Below are positions 16,046 through 23,968 of a DNA stretch of 64,000 nucleotides, piece after piece. Every line of letters begins with the position of its first letter. The first letter of the stretch is position 1. Location of the stretch: the NCBI RefSeq assembly GCF_003813775.1, contig NZ_RPDH01000001.1, forward strand, positions 1,860,001 to 1,924,000, in the 5' to 3' direction. A model generated the notes under the pieces. The model made no database searches, had not been told where the DNA came from, and saw only the letters and a program-made list of their open reading frames with translations. The DNA comes from Chitinophaga lutea. Lineage in GTDB: Bacteria; Bacteroidota; Bacteroidia; Chitinophagales; Chitinophagaceae. The position numbers and the translations under genes were made by a program.

Positions 16046-16672
16046 ATGTCTAAAAAAGCGATCTTTTATATTGTGTTTTTTGTGGTCCTGAGCATCGGTT
16101 TTATGGGTTACTCCGGACTGATGATCAAGGAAGGAACGGGCGAGTTTTTCGGGAAAGAGAAGCTGCCGGTACTGGGCACACCCGGTCACAAGGTGCAGGG
16201 TTTTAACCTCACGAACCAGGACGGAAAAACCGTGACGCAGGATAACGTGAAAGGGAAAATCTATGTGGCGGAGTACTTTTTCACCACCTGCACGAACATC
16301 TGCCCGGTGATGAACAAAAACATGGAAAAAATCTATCAGAAATACGGCCAGACGCCCAACTTCATGATTCTTTCCCATACGTCCGATCCCGATTATGACT
16401 CCATCCCCGTGCTGAAGGCGTACGCGGAGAAACACGGTGCGGATTCGAAAAACTGGCATTTCCTCACCGGCGACAAACGCCACCTGTATAAACTGGCCCG
16501 TGAAAGTTACCTCGTGGACGATGGTACTTTTACCGGCGAAGACGACTTCATACACACCCAGTGGTTTGCGCTGGTGGACGGCGACGGACAGATCCGCGGC
16601 TTGTATGAAGGCACCAAAGACAAAGACATTGAAAAGCTGATCAAAGACATTGACCGGCTCATGCATGAATAA
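16046..16672 (+). CDS. SCO1/SenC-family thioredoxin-fold protein
   Basis: 209 residues from the ATG at 16046, preferred over a TTG at 16025 because a promoter ends at 16020. An N-terminal membrane anchor (about 6-26) precedes a thioredoxin fold with the SCO motif CTNICP (Cys82, Cys86) and the later His in HTQWFALVDGDG. SCO proteins deliver copper to cytochrome oxidase CuA or act as thiol oxidoreductases. Its place between a His-rich ABC system and a Fur-family regulator suggests a wider metal-handling or thiol-maintenance role, which is inference. It stands 44 bases after the DUF3299-like gene. Confidence 0.88.
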   Translation: MSKKAIFYIVFFVVLSIGFMGYSGLMIKEGTGEFFGKEKLPVLGTPGHKVQGFNLTNQDGKTVTQDNVKGKIYVAEYFFTTCTNICPVMNKNMEKIYQKYGQTPNFMILSHTSDPDYDSIPVLKAYAEKHGADSKNWHFLTGDKRHLYKLARESYLVDDGTFTGEDDFIHTQWFALVDGDGQIRGLYEGTKDKDIEKLIKDIDRLMHE

Positions 16673-16684
16673 ATTTTGACGAAC

Positions 16685-17113
16685 ATGCTTGCAAAACAAA
16701 AAGAACTCATTGTGCAGTTGTTGCGCTCCAGTAAACTCAGTATTACGGATACGCGTGTTAAAATCCTGGAGCTCTTTCTGAAAAGTAACGGCGCACTTGA
16801 ACATGCTGATTTTGAAAAGTTGAGCGGGAAATCGTTCGACAGGGTCACCATTTACCGCACCCTGCAAACATTCCTCGATAAGGGCATTGTACATAAAATC
16901 CCTACCACAGACACTTCTGTGCGGTATGCCATCTGCAAATCAGAATGCGGCGAGCACGATCACCACGATCATCATGTGCACTTCCGCTGCGAAGAATGCG
17001 GCAGCACCCGTTGCCTCGAAGAAACGGACATCCCCGTTATTTCCCTGCCGAAGGGGTATGATATGCGGAATGTGGAAGTAGTCGTAAGCGGCGTGTGCAA
17101 GGAGTGTAAATAA
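16685..17113 (+). CDS. Fur-family metalloregulator, probable Zur
   Basis: 142 residues from the ATG at 16685; a TTG three codons upstream is less likely. The winged helix spans about 15-80 (SFDRVTIYRTLQTF is the recognition region). The metal part has a His-rich HDHHDHHVHFRCEECG (91-106) and paired CEEC (102/105) and CKEC (138/141) motifs forming the structural zinc site. The family senses iron, zinc, manganese or peroxide. The operon content favours zinc. The candidate operators at 13251 and 13333 are its most likely sites. The stop abuts the convergent DUF6624 gene with no gap. Confidence 0.87.
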   Translation: MLAKQKELIVQLLRSSKLSITDTRVKILELFLKSNGALEHADFEKLSGKSFDRVTIYRTLQTFLDKGIVHKIPTTDTSVRYAICKSECGEHDHHDHHVHFRCEECGSTRCLEETDIPVISLPKGYDMRNVEVVVSGVCKECK

Positions 17114-17803
17114 TCATTCTTCCTCCATCCGGAAATCGCCCAGTTTCACTACCTGGTATTCAAAACCATGGAGGCGGGCATATTCTTCGATGGTCCCGTC
17201 GATGCCGGCTGTTTTGCGCCGTTCGTTCACCCTGGCCGGTTCTTCCAGCGGCCAGATGAATTTCATTTTCTTTCCAGTTTTTTTCATCACCCCTTCCGCT
17301 ACCTGCGAACCATAACGCTGTTCTTTTCCCTGCCCCACCAGCATCCGGTCGAGCGAATAGGCATAATTGGCGAACAGCATTTCTCCCTTATCCACGGCTT
17401 CCTTAAAAACAGGCATATACGCCGCCAGCACATCCGGATCGGCGTGGTGAATGATGAGCCAGGGGATAAATGCTTTTTGCGCACCCAGCACGGTTTTGCC
17501 TGGATAGCCCTGCTTTTTGATGATGGAATCGATGAAACGGAGATTGGCGGAGTCGATGATGGCCATCTCATTCACAAGATATTCGACTACCCTGTCGCGC
17601 TGCGCGGGAATGCGCGCGGCGCGGGCGATGGAGTCTTTCAGCACCTGGTTGGTATCGATGGCGTAAAGGAGTTGCCGGTATAACTGGTCCCTTTTGAAAA
17701 TACTGTCCATCGACCGTGCAAGCGCAGGATTGGTAGGTACCTGCGCCTGCAGGGCAACGGCGGCCGCGAGGGCCGGAAACAACAGTATAATGAGGCGTTT
17801 CAT
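17114..17803 (-). CDS. Secreted DUF6624-like protein
   Basis: 229 residues with a signal peptide (about 1-20, cleavage near LQAQ). The pattern GYPGKTVLGAQKAFIPWLIIHHAD, then GEMLFANYAYSLDRMLVGQGKEQRYG, matches DUF6624, a helical domain of unknown function common in Bacteroidota. There is no clear catalytic motif. It begins 2 bases after the M3 peptidase stop on the same strand, so both are probably cotranscribed. It meets the Fur-family gene end to end at the other side. Confidence 0.7.
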   Translation of the reverse strand: MKRLIILLFPALAAAVALQAQVPTNPALARSMDSIFKRDQLYRQLLYAIDTNQVLKDSIARAARIPAQRDRVVEYLVNEMAIIDSANLRFIDSIIKKQGYPGKTVLGAQKAFIPWLIIHHADPDVLAAYMPVFKEAVDKGEMLFANYAYSLDRMLVGQGKEQRYGSQVAEGVMKKTGKKMKFIWPLEEPARVNERRKTAGIDGTIEEYARLHGFEYQVVKLGDFRMEEE

Positions 17804-17805
17804 GT

Positions 17806-19557
17806 TTATGCTTCGGCAATCACCTTGTCTATTTCCTCCTGCACAAAGCCTGCCAGTTCTTTGACGTACGCGGGAGAAAAGTCGAACCGGATACCCGCTG
17901 CCGTGTAAAGCTCACGCAGGGTTTTGGTGTAACCGAGGCTCAGCGCCTTCATGTAATTGTCGAGCGCCTGGGAGGGATTCTCCTTGTATTGCTTCCACAT
18001 GGCGATGGCGCCGAGCTGTGCGATGCCGTACTCGATGTAATAAAAAGGTACTTCGAACAGGTGCAGCTGGCGCTGCCAGTTGCTGGCCCGGTAGGCTTCG
18101 TGACCGCTCCAGTCCACATTCCCCGGCGTAAACTCGTCCATGATAGCCAGCCAGGCCGCCGTACGCTCCGCTTCGGTATGCTGCGGATGTTCGTACACCC
18201 AATGTTGAAATTTGTCGATGGTGGCTATCCATGGGAAGATGGTGATGGTGCGTTCGAGCTGCTGCAGTTTGGCGCGGCGCAGGTCTTCCTTATTGCTGAA
18301 GAAAATGTCCCAGTGATCCATGCTGAATAATTCCATGCTCATGCTGGCCACTTCGGCTATTTCCATCGGGTATTCCTTAAAGGCGCTGAGCTGCAGGTGG
18401 TGACTGAGGAAGGAATGGATGGCATGCCCGCCCTCGTGCACCATGGTGGTCAGGTCTTTCATCTGGCCGGCCGCGTTCATAAAAATGAAAGGCACGCCGG
18501 TTTCCGCGAGGGGACAGTTATATCCGCCGGGAGCTTTGTTTTTACGGCTGTCGAGGTCGAGGCGGCCCATCTCCTTCATCACCTGCAAACATTCTCCGAA
18601 AAACGGGCGCAGTCGGGTAAAGCAGGCGATGGATTTGCTGATCATTTCATCGCCGGTTTTAAAGGGCTCCAGCGGTTTGGTGCCTTCCGGCTCCGCTTCC
18701 GTGTCCCAGGGCCTGAGCACATCGAGCTGCAGTTTGGCGCGCTGCCTTTCCAAAGCCTGGCGCACCAGCGGCAGCATGTGTTCCTTGATAGCGGTATGGA
18801 ACTGGAAACAATCTTCTTTCGTGTATTCAAAACGGCCCAGCTCCTCGAATTTGTAATCGCGGTAGTTGGCGAAGCCGGCATTTTGGGCGATCTGATCTCG
18901 TTTCGTCACCAGCGTGGTGTACAGCTGGTTGAGCGTTTCTTTGTCCTGCAGGCGGCGTGCGGCCGTTTTGGTGAACACTTCCTCCCGCAGGCGCCTGTCC
19001 GGACTCTCGAGGAACTTGGCGGCCTGTTGCAGGGTGAATTCCTGGCCGTTCACTTCCACCGTCATTTTACCGGAGATTACGCCATACTGCTGCGCCAGCA
19101 CGCTGAGCTCCGCCTGGATGGGAATGTTCTGCTCGTTGAAGAGTTTCACCGCTTTTTCCACATTCCTCAGGTAGGTGAAATACAACTGCTGATCGAGCTG
19201 TTGTCTGAACGGCGAGGCCAGCAGCTTGCGGTTGAGCGCATCCGCATAGGGTTGCAGCCGGGGCTGTATTTCCATGCAGAAATAGGTGAAGGCCTCTTCG
19301 TATTCCTTGTTCGCCGTGTCGCGCGTCATGCGGATCTGGCGCCAGCAGGCATCTTCGCTGATCACCGCTTCCAGTTCGCTGAGGTCCGTCAGCCAGGTTT
19401 CCATGTCGGCGGCGCTGCCGATCTCGCGGTTCTGCAGGGCCTCGAAGTACGGCAGTAAGGTTTCCCAGGAAGTTACGCTGAAATCTTTGGGCAGGAAGCG
19501 CCTCGGCGGCGCGGTTATATGAGCACTTTGCATGATCTGTTCAATTGATTCATTCAT
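17806..19557 (-). CDS. M3-family oligoendopeptidase (PepF-like zinc peptidase)
   Basis: 583 residues. The catalytic HEGGH is at 374-378 (TMVHEGGHAIHSF), with the downstream Glu-containing helix EVASMSMELF. The helical N-terminal half and total length match cytosolic M3 oligoendopeptidase F-type enzymes that trim short peptides. The open frame extends upstream to 19851, but that extension is a Lys/Pro/Arg-rich read of the neighbouring gene in another frame and spans a terminator. The ATG at 19557 (MNESIEQIMQSAH) is therefore chosen. It is probably cotranscribed with the DUF6624 gene. Confidence 0.9.
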   Translation of the reverse strand: MNESIEQIMQSAHITAPPRRFLPKDFSVTSWETLLPYFEALQNREIGSAADMETWLTDLSELEAVISEDACWRQIRMTRDTANKEYEEAFTYFCMEIQPRLQPYADALNRKLLASPFRQQLDQQLYFTYLRNVEKAVKLFNEQNIPIQAELSVLAQQYGVISGKMTVEVNGQEFTLQQAAKFLESPDRRLREEVFTKTAARRLQDKETLNQLYTTLVTKRDQIAQNAGFANYRDYKFEELGRFEYTKEDCFQFHTAIKEHMLPLVRQALERQRAKLQLDVLRPWDTEAEPEGTKPLEPFKTGDEMISKSIACFTRLRPFFGECLQVMKEMGRLDLDSRKNKAPGGYNCPLAETGVPFIFMNAAGQMKDLTTMVHEGGHAIHSFLSHHLQLSAFKEYPMEIAEVASMSMELFSMDHWDIFFSNKEDLRRAKLQQLERTITIFPWIATIDKFQHWVYEHPQHTEAERTAAWLAIMDEFTPGNVDWSGHEAYRASNWQRQLHLFEVPFYYIEYGIAQLGAIAMWKQYKENPSQALDNYMKALSLGYTKTLRELYTAAGIRFDFSPAYVKELAGFVQEEIDKVIAEA

Positions 19558-19578
19558 TGTAAAAAGATAAGCCCCTTT

Positions 19579-19614
19579 AAAAAAAATTCCAAATCCGGGC
19601 GGGATTTGGAATTT
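19579..19614 (-). terminator. Rho-independent terminator of the DUF5606 gene
   Basis: Perfect 13-bp stem AAATTCCAAATCC (19584-19596) / GGATTTGGAATTT (19602-19614) with a 5-base loop. On the minus strand the stem runs into a T tract (A-run at 19579-19586). It separates the DUF5606 gene from the peptidase gene. Confidence 0.85.
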
Positions 19615-19639
19615 CAAAAGCTGGAAAAAACCAGTGTTG

Positions 19640-20266
19640 TTATTCTTCGGTTTTCTTTTTACGGGTAGTTTTAGGCTTTTTCTCCTCTCCTTCAGCGCCC
19701 TCGGTGTCGGCAGCGGCCTTTTTTGCGGCGGCTTTCTTTTTCGGAGCGGCTTTTTCGGCTGCAGGCGCTTCTTCAGCGGCAGCTTCTTCTTTCTTGGCCT
19801 TGGCTTTCGCTTTAGGTTTTGCTTCTTCAGCCGGTGCAGGCGTTTCGGCATCTTCCGCTTCCACTTCTTCGGTTTCTTCCTCGAAAGTCAACAGATCGTT
19901 GGTTTTGAGGATGGCATACCATTTCACCATCTTTTTCATGTCGCTTACATACACACGGTCCTCGTCGAACTCGGGGAACACGTTTTTGAAGTAAGCCTTG
20001 ATGGCGTTATTGTCTGCCTTTCCATCCGCGAGGGGGAACTGGGCTTCTTTTTCCTGCATTGCTTTGAATACCGCCGACAGGTTTACATTATCGCCAGTTG
20101 TAAAAACCTCAATGCTTTCCAATGGGGTAAAATTATGTACCCGTGAAGACACGAAGCGGGTGCTTTTGTCTTCCAGCGATCTTACAATAGCGCCATCCTG
20201 TTTGCTGGCCAGCAATTGGAATAAACCGCCTAAACCGGTTACTGCAACAATTTCTCTGTACTGCAT
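19640..20266 (-). CDS. DUF5606-type protein with Lys/Ala-rich tail
   Basis: 208 residues from the ATG at 20266; the upstream open frame is not supported. The N-terminal 130 residues (MQYREIVAVTGLGGLFQLLA, later FPEFDEDRVYVSDMKKMVKWY) match the DUF5606 family, found across Bacteroidota and of unknown function. The C-terminus first turns acidic (EEETEEVEAEDAE), then becomes a low-complexity Lys/Ala/Pro tail resembling histone H1 or HU tails. That tail suggests nucleic acid binding, which is inference. It has its own promoter and terminator. Confidence 0.8.
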   Translation of the reverse strand: MQYREIVAVTGLGGLFQLLASKQDGAIVRSLEDKSTRFVSSRVHNFTPLESIEVFTTGDNVNLSAVFKAMQEKEAQFPLADGKADNNAIKAYFKNVFPEFDEDRVYVSDMKKMVKWYAILKTNDLLTFEEETEEVEAEDAETPAPAEEAKPKAKAKAKKEEAAAEEAPAAEKAAPKKKAAAKKAAADTEGAEGEEKKPKTTRKKKTEE

Positions 20267-20286
20267 GAATTCATTTTTAAGAACGG

Positions 20287-20294
20287 CAAATATA
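20287..20294 (-). promoter_or_regulatory. -7 promoter motif of the DUF5606 gene
   Basis: The complement of 20287-20294 reads TATATTTG, a full TAnnTTTG match, 20 bases before the ATG. A correctly spaced -33 element is not evident. Confidence 0.45.
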
Positions 20295-20355
20295 AAAAAA
20301 TAGCAATAGATATGGGCCTGACAAATTTTCACCCCTGCCACCCGCCCCGGGAAAA

Positions 20356-22035
20356 TCAGGTCCGGATCAATACCAGCGCGGATTTCCACGTCTTTACGAC
20401 CCCGGCTCCGTTAAAAATCCGGATAAATATAATATAGATTCCGGCCGGCGCAGGCATTTTCAGGGCATTCAGGCCATCCCAGAACACTTTGCCGCTGCTT
20501 CCAAGCAGCAAATTACCGGCCAGAAGCCTCACTTCCCTCCCCAATGCGTCAAAAACCGTAATCGACCCCGTAAAACCGGGCCCCGGCAGTTGCCAGCTGA
20601 TGGCGGCCACATCTTCGTGCCCGTCGTTATCCGGACTGAAGCGCGCGGGCTGCACGGCAAACACCCCCGCAGCCGTTCCGCCGTCCTGTAACTGGGAATT
20701 GGCATACCCCGGTGTAGCATAACCCGCCGTGGCCGCGGCCGAGTGCCAGTTCTGCGCGTGCTGCGACGGCCCGTAGGGGTTGAGCCGTTCAAGCGACACG
20801 CCCCTGGCGGAAGACAGGGTGTTCAAATGGAAAGAGCGGCGGTAGTCGAATGCATCCACCACGGTCCCGTCCGGGTACAGCAGCACCAGGCGGCCTTCAT
20901 CGTCCGGCATCGGCGGCAGGGCCGGTAGCTGCAGCACCTCGCCTTTGCAGGCGTAGGCCCGGCATAGCGCGGCGGCGTCTTCCGTAAAAGCCAGGTATCC
21001 GCCGGGCAGGAGCATCCGCGGGCCAGCTGTGAGCGGAACGGCCTGTTTCAGCTGCCCGTCGGCCCCGCGGGTGGCCAGGTGCAACGGATACAGCTCCCGG
21101 GCCGTATTGCCCGGGTTGTGGATTTCCAGGAAGTCGGGGGTATCCGGCGGCGGGTCGAACAGCACTTCATTCAGCACGATGTCACCGCTATCGGCCCGCA
21201 GCGGCAACGCGAACGCAACCGGCAATCCGGGACCGGCATCCCTGCCGGCGCAATCGCGGAGGCCCGTGGCCTGCAGGCTATACAGGCGCCCTTTTTCCAG
21301 CGGCTGCGAAAGGTACAATACGGTGGTGTTGAAGAGCGGCGGCGGCACGGTAACGGATGCGATGCCGGGCAGGCTGTAAGCTGAAGGGGATGCGGCCGAA
21401 GCGCTGTCGGTGCCGGCGGAGAAGTGCAGCACCACCTGCGCGCTATCCGGCACGGATATACGAAGAATGTCCGGCAGCGGCGGCGGTTCGATGTTGCCCG
21501 CCACCGAATTCGCCGTTCCCGGCGTGCCGCCCGCTGGCGCCGTGGAGGCCGTCCAGTTTTCGGCGCCGGTGCAGGGCCAGCGCGGGTCCTTCATTTCCAG
21601 GCTCCAGCCCCCGGCACTTTTGAGGGCTGCGCCGTACCAGCTTTTATGATAAGCGACGGCATGCACCAGCGCTCCGCCCGGGTCATACAGGGCAATGGTT
21701 TCGCCATCGTTCCCCAGCGATGGAAAGCCGCTGCCGGCAATGCCCGGGGAAAACACGGGACGGGCGGAAATCACCACCAGGCTGTCTGCCTGCAGCCAGT
21801 ATTCCGGCAGTTTCATGGTCTGACTGCTGTCTTTCAGCAGCCAGCCCTTCAGGTTTATCGGGACGCCGCTCACATTGCGCAATTCGATGAACTCAAATTC
21901 CGGAAGACCGGCGGAAGGCGAAGGATCGGCGAAAATTTCGTGGATGAGCACCCGGAAACGGTGCGGCGATGGCCGCTGACCGGCAGCGGACAAGGGCAGG
22001 GCGGCCAGGAGCAGGCCCCAAACAATGGAATGCAT
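20356..22035 (-). CDS. Secreted lamin-tail-domain protein with FlgD/CHU-like C-terminus
   Basis: 559 residues. A signal peptide (about 1-19) is followed by a lamin-tail domain (about 27-175: VLIHEIFADPSPS, FEFIELRNVSG, NLKGWLLKD), a linker with an SbsA/Ig-like part, a second lamin-tail domain (about 285-430: DIVLNEVLFDPPP, DFLEIHN) and a C-terminal domain (ARFSPDNDGHED ... GIYIIFIRIF). The C-terminal piece resembles gliding-associated or FlgD-like sorting domains. Lamin-tail proteins are often cell-surface or bound to other secreted proteins, and T9SS export is inferred. Its function is unknown. It is divergent from asd. Confidence 0.75.
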   Translation of the reverse strand: MHSIVWGLLLAALPLSAAGQRPSPHRFRVLIHEIFADPSPSAGLPEFEFIELRNVSGVPINLKGWLLKDSSQTMKLPEYWLQADSLVVISARPVFSPGIAGSGFPSLGNDGETIALYDPGGALVHAVAYHKSWYGAALKSAGGWSLEMKDPRWPCTGAENWTASTAPAGGTPGTANSVAGNIEPPPLPDILRISVPDSAQVVLHFSAGTDSASAASPSAYSLPGIASVTVPPPLFNTTVLYLSQPLEKGRLYSLQATGLRDCAGRDAGPGLPVAFALPLRADSGDIVLNEVLFDPPPDTPDFLEIHNPGNTARELYPLHLATRGADGQLKQAVPLTAGPRMLLPGGYLAFTEDAAALCRAYACKGEVLQLPALPPMPDDEGRLVLLYPDGTVVDAFDYRRSFHLNTLSSARGVSLERLNPYGPSQHAQNWHSAAATAGYATPGYANSQLQDGGTAAGVFAVQPARFSPDNDGHEDVAAISWQLPGPGFTGSITVFDALGREVRLLAGNLLLGSSGKVFWDGLNALKMPAPAGIYIIFIRIFNGAGVVKTWKSALVLIRT

Positions 22036-22098
22036 GAAAGAAGAATTTAATGAGTTAACAATCTCTCCGAATATAAAAAAAATCTTGGTTTTCTGTAT

Positions 22099-22106
22099 TA
22101 ATTTTG
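22099..22106 (+). promoter_or_regulatory. -7 promoter motif of asd
   Basis: TAATTTTG, a full TAnnTTTG match, ends 24 bases before the ATG at 22131. It shows that the TTG codon at 22104 lies within the promoter and is not the start. Confidence 0.5.
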
Positions 22107-22130
22107 GGGCCTCTTAAACAAACATTCAAA

Positions 22131-23120
22131 ATGAAAGTAGCCGTAGTAGGAGCAACCGGACTGGTAGGCTCCAAAATGTTGCAAGTATTGGCGGAAAGGA
22201 ATTTCCCTGTAACGGAACTGATACCCGTAGCTTCCGAGAAATCTGTTGGCAAGGAAGTGATGTATAAGGGTAAGCCGTACAAGGTTGTGACTGCAGATAC
22301 GGCTATCGGCATGAAACCGAATGTGGCTATTTTTTCCGCAGGCGGCAGCACCTCCCTTGAGTGGGCGCCCAAATTCGCTGCTGCAGGCATCACGGTAATC
22401 GACAACTCTTCCGCATGGCGCATGGACCCTACCAAAAAACTGGTAGTGCCCGAAGTGAACGCGTCCGCCCTGACACCGGAAGATAAAATCATCGCCAACC
22501 CGAACTGTTCAACCATTCAGATGGTGCTGGTACTCGACCCGCTCCATAAAAAATACGGCATTCAGCGCGTAGTGGTATCTACCTACCAGTCTGTAACCGG
22601 TACCGGCGTAAAAGCAGTTACACAATTAATGAACGAGCGCCAGGGCATCGAAGGTGAAAAAGCGTACGCACACCAGATCGACCTGAACGTGATTCCGCAG
22701 ATCGACGTGTTCCTCGACAATGGGTATACCAAAGAAGAGATGAAGATGGTGAAGGAAACGGTAAAAATCATGGGCGACGAACGCATCAAAGTAACTGCCA
22801 CGACCGTACGAATTCCCGTAATGGGCGGTCATAGCGAAAGTGTGAATATCGAGTTCGATAAAGATTTCGATCTCGCTGAAGTGCGTCAGATCCTGGCGGC
22901 TACACCCGGTGTGATCGTAGTGGACGATCCGGCTAACGCGAGCTACCCCATGCCGAAAGATGCGCATGATAAAGACGAGGTTTTTGTAGGCCGTATCCGC
23001 AGGGATGAATCGCAGGCTAACACCTTAAATCTCTGGATCGTTGCAGACAATTTACGCAAGGGCGCAGCAACGAACGCTGTACAAATTGCGGAATACCTGC
23101 AGGGAAAGAACTGGTTATAA
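22131..23120 (+). CDS. asd: Aspartate-semialdehyde dehydrogenase
   Basis: 329 residues from the ATG at 22131. It reduces aspartyl phosphate to aspartate semialdehyde for lysine, diaminopimelate, methionine and threonine synthesis. The NADP-binding VGATGLVGSKML lies at 6-17, and the catalytic Cys126 is in NPNCSTIQ. The later GTGVKAV, RIPVMGGHSESV and C-terminal NLWIVADNLRKGAATNAVQIAE are typical of the family. The frame opens further upstream to a TTG at 22104, but that codon sits in the promoter. The gene stands alone and is followed by a strong terminator. Confidence 0.96.
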   Translation: MKVAVVGATGLVGSKMLQVLAERNFPVTELIPVASEKSVGKEVMYKGKPYKVVTADTAIGMKPNVAIFSAGGSTSLEWAPKFAAAGITVIDNSSAWRMDPTKKLVVPEVNASALTPEDKIIANPNCSTIQMVLVLDPLHKKYGIQRVVVSTYQSVTGTGVKAVTQLMNERQGIEGEKAYAHQIDLNVIPQIDVFLDNGYTKEEMKMVKETVKIMGDERIKVTATTVRIPVMGGHSESVNIEFDKDFDLAEVRQILAATPGVIVVDDPANASYPMPKDAHDKDEVFVGRIRRDESQANTLNLWIVADNLRKGAATNAVQIAEYLQGKNWL

Positions 23121-23145
23121 ACTGGTTACAATAAATTATTTTTCG

Positions 23146-23184
23146 AAGGCCGGAGTGTATTAAAAACATCTCCGGCCTTTTTCT
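23146..23184 (+). terminator. Rho-independent terminator of asd
   Basis: Perfect 10-bp stem AAGGCCGGAG (23146-23155) / CTCCGGCCTT (23170-23179), loop 14 bases, followed by a T-rich tract. Confidence 0.88.
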
Positions 23185-23598
23185 GTTTTTCAATATTCCA
23201 TTGCAGCTCAACCACTTACCTGTAGCTACTTTCAACCGATTATCAAATCGACATCTGCGCTTTTTTGTTAATGCCCGGTATGCTTCCTTTATTCTCAATC
23301 AATTATACAGTTGAACATTTGGAATTTGTAAAAAAGAGATGTAAATTCACTTCCCCGTCAAAAAATACGTTGCGGGATATACGAACAATCTGTATTGAAG
23401 AGCAACTACCAGGTGCCTGCGGGTGTTTATTTTTTCATAGCGTCAGAAACTGTTAATAACTAGGGATAAAAACTACACGGAAGTAGTATTGATATGTGGG
23501 GGATAAACTTCAACTTTGAATTACAATCCTATGCTAATAAATTCTTTATCTGTTTTTTGCATGACAACTAAACTATCAAACTAAACACCCTTTATCCT
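23185..23598. other. AT-rich gap before a small gene
   Basis: About 410 bases between the asd terminator and the 83-codon gene. Short frames here have no protein-like features. The last 100 bases are AT-rich and probably hold the promoter of the small gene, but no full TAnnTTTG motif is visible. Confidence 0.35.
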
Positions 23599-23850
23599 AT
23601 GAAAACCAACACTAACCGTGAACTTCTGTTAATGCACAAGTTTACCGAAGAGTGGAGCACGAATTTTTCCTCACAAGTCTCCCGGATTATGAACATCGTT
23701 GATCAGAAAGACACCCTTGATGGAATCATACCGATCATTGAAGTGGCTAACGTATACAATCAACGTTTCGCACAAACTCGCACTGACAAAGAAAACCTGT
23801 TGAAAAACCGTAAATCCCGCCCGTTTGAATTTTTGATACACAAAAACTGA
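23599..23850 (+). CDS. Small hypothetical protein, 83 residues
   Basis: Starts at ATG (MKTNTNRELLLMHKF) and ends FEFLIHKN. It is predicted soluble and mostly helical, with no signal peptide or membrane segment. I do not recognise a family. Gene-like signs are ordinary codon usage, a long AT-rich leader and a structured 3' region. It has no same-strand neighbour for over 400 bases on the left and is convergent with the DUF2461 gene on the right. Confidence 0.6.
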   Translation: MKTNTNRELLLMHKFTEEWSTNFSSQVSRIMNIVDQKDTLDGIIPIIEVANVYNQRFAQTRTDKENLLKNRKSRPFEFLIHKN

Positions 23851-23873
23851 TTTACTGTTTCCCTGATTTCCCG

Positions 23874-23947
23874 CGGCAACAGCCGTGTTGAAATACTAGT
23901 TGCCGGCAGAACCCTGCACATTGCGGGTACATCTCCGGTAACTAGTA
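23874..23947. other. Structured RNA element with two mutually exclusive stems
   Basis: TACTAGTTGCCGG (23894-23906) pairs with CCGGTAACTAGTA (23935-23947), 12 of 13 positions plus a G-T pair, enclosing a smaller CCC-GCA/TGC-GGG stem. The same GTTGCCG (23899-23905) can instead pair perfectly with CGGCAAC (23874-23880). There is no T tract directly after the long stem; GTGTTTTTTT lies about 10 bases further on. It could be a terminator with an alternative fold or a small RNA end. Confidence 0.5.
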
Positions 23948-23968
23948 CAAGAAGGGTGTTTTTTTGAT

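Noticed and set aside
19558..19851. N-terminal extension of the M3 peptidase frame (98 codons)
   Set aside because: It is a Lys/Pro/Arg-rich out-of-frame read of the DUF5606 tail and crosses a perfect terminator.
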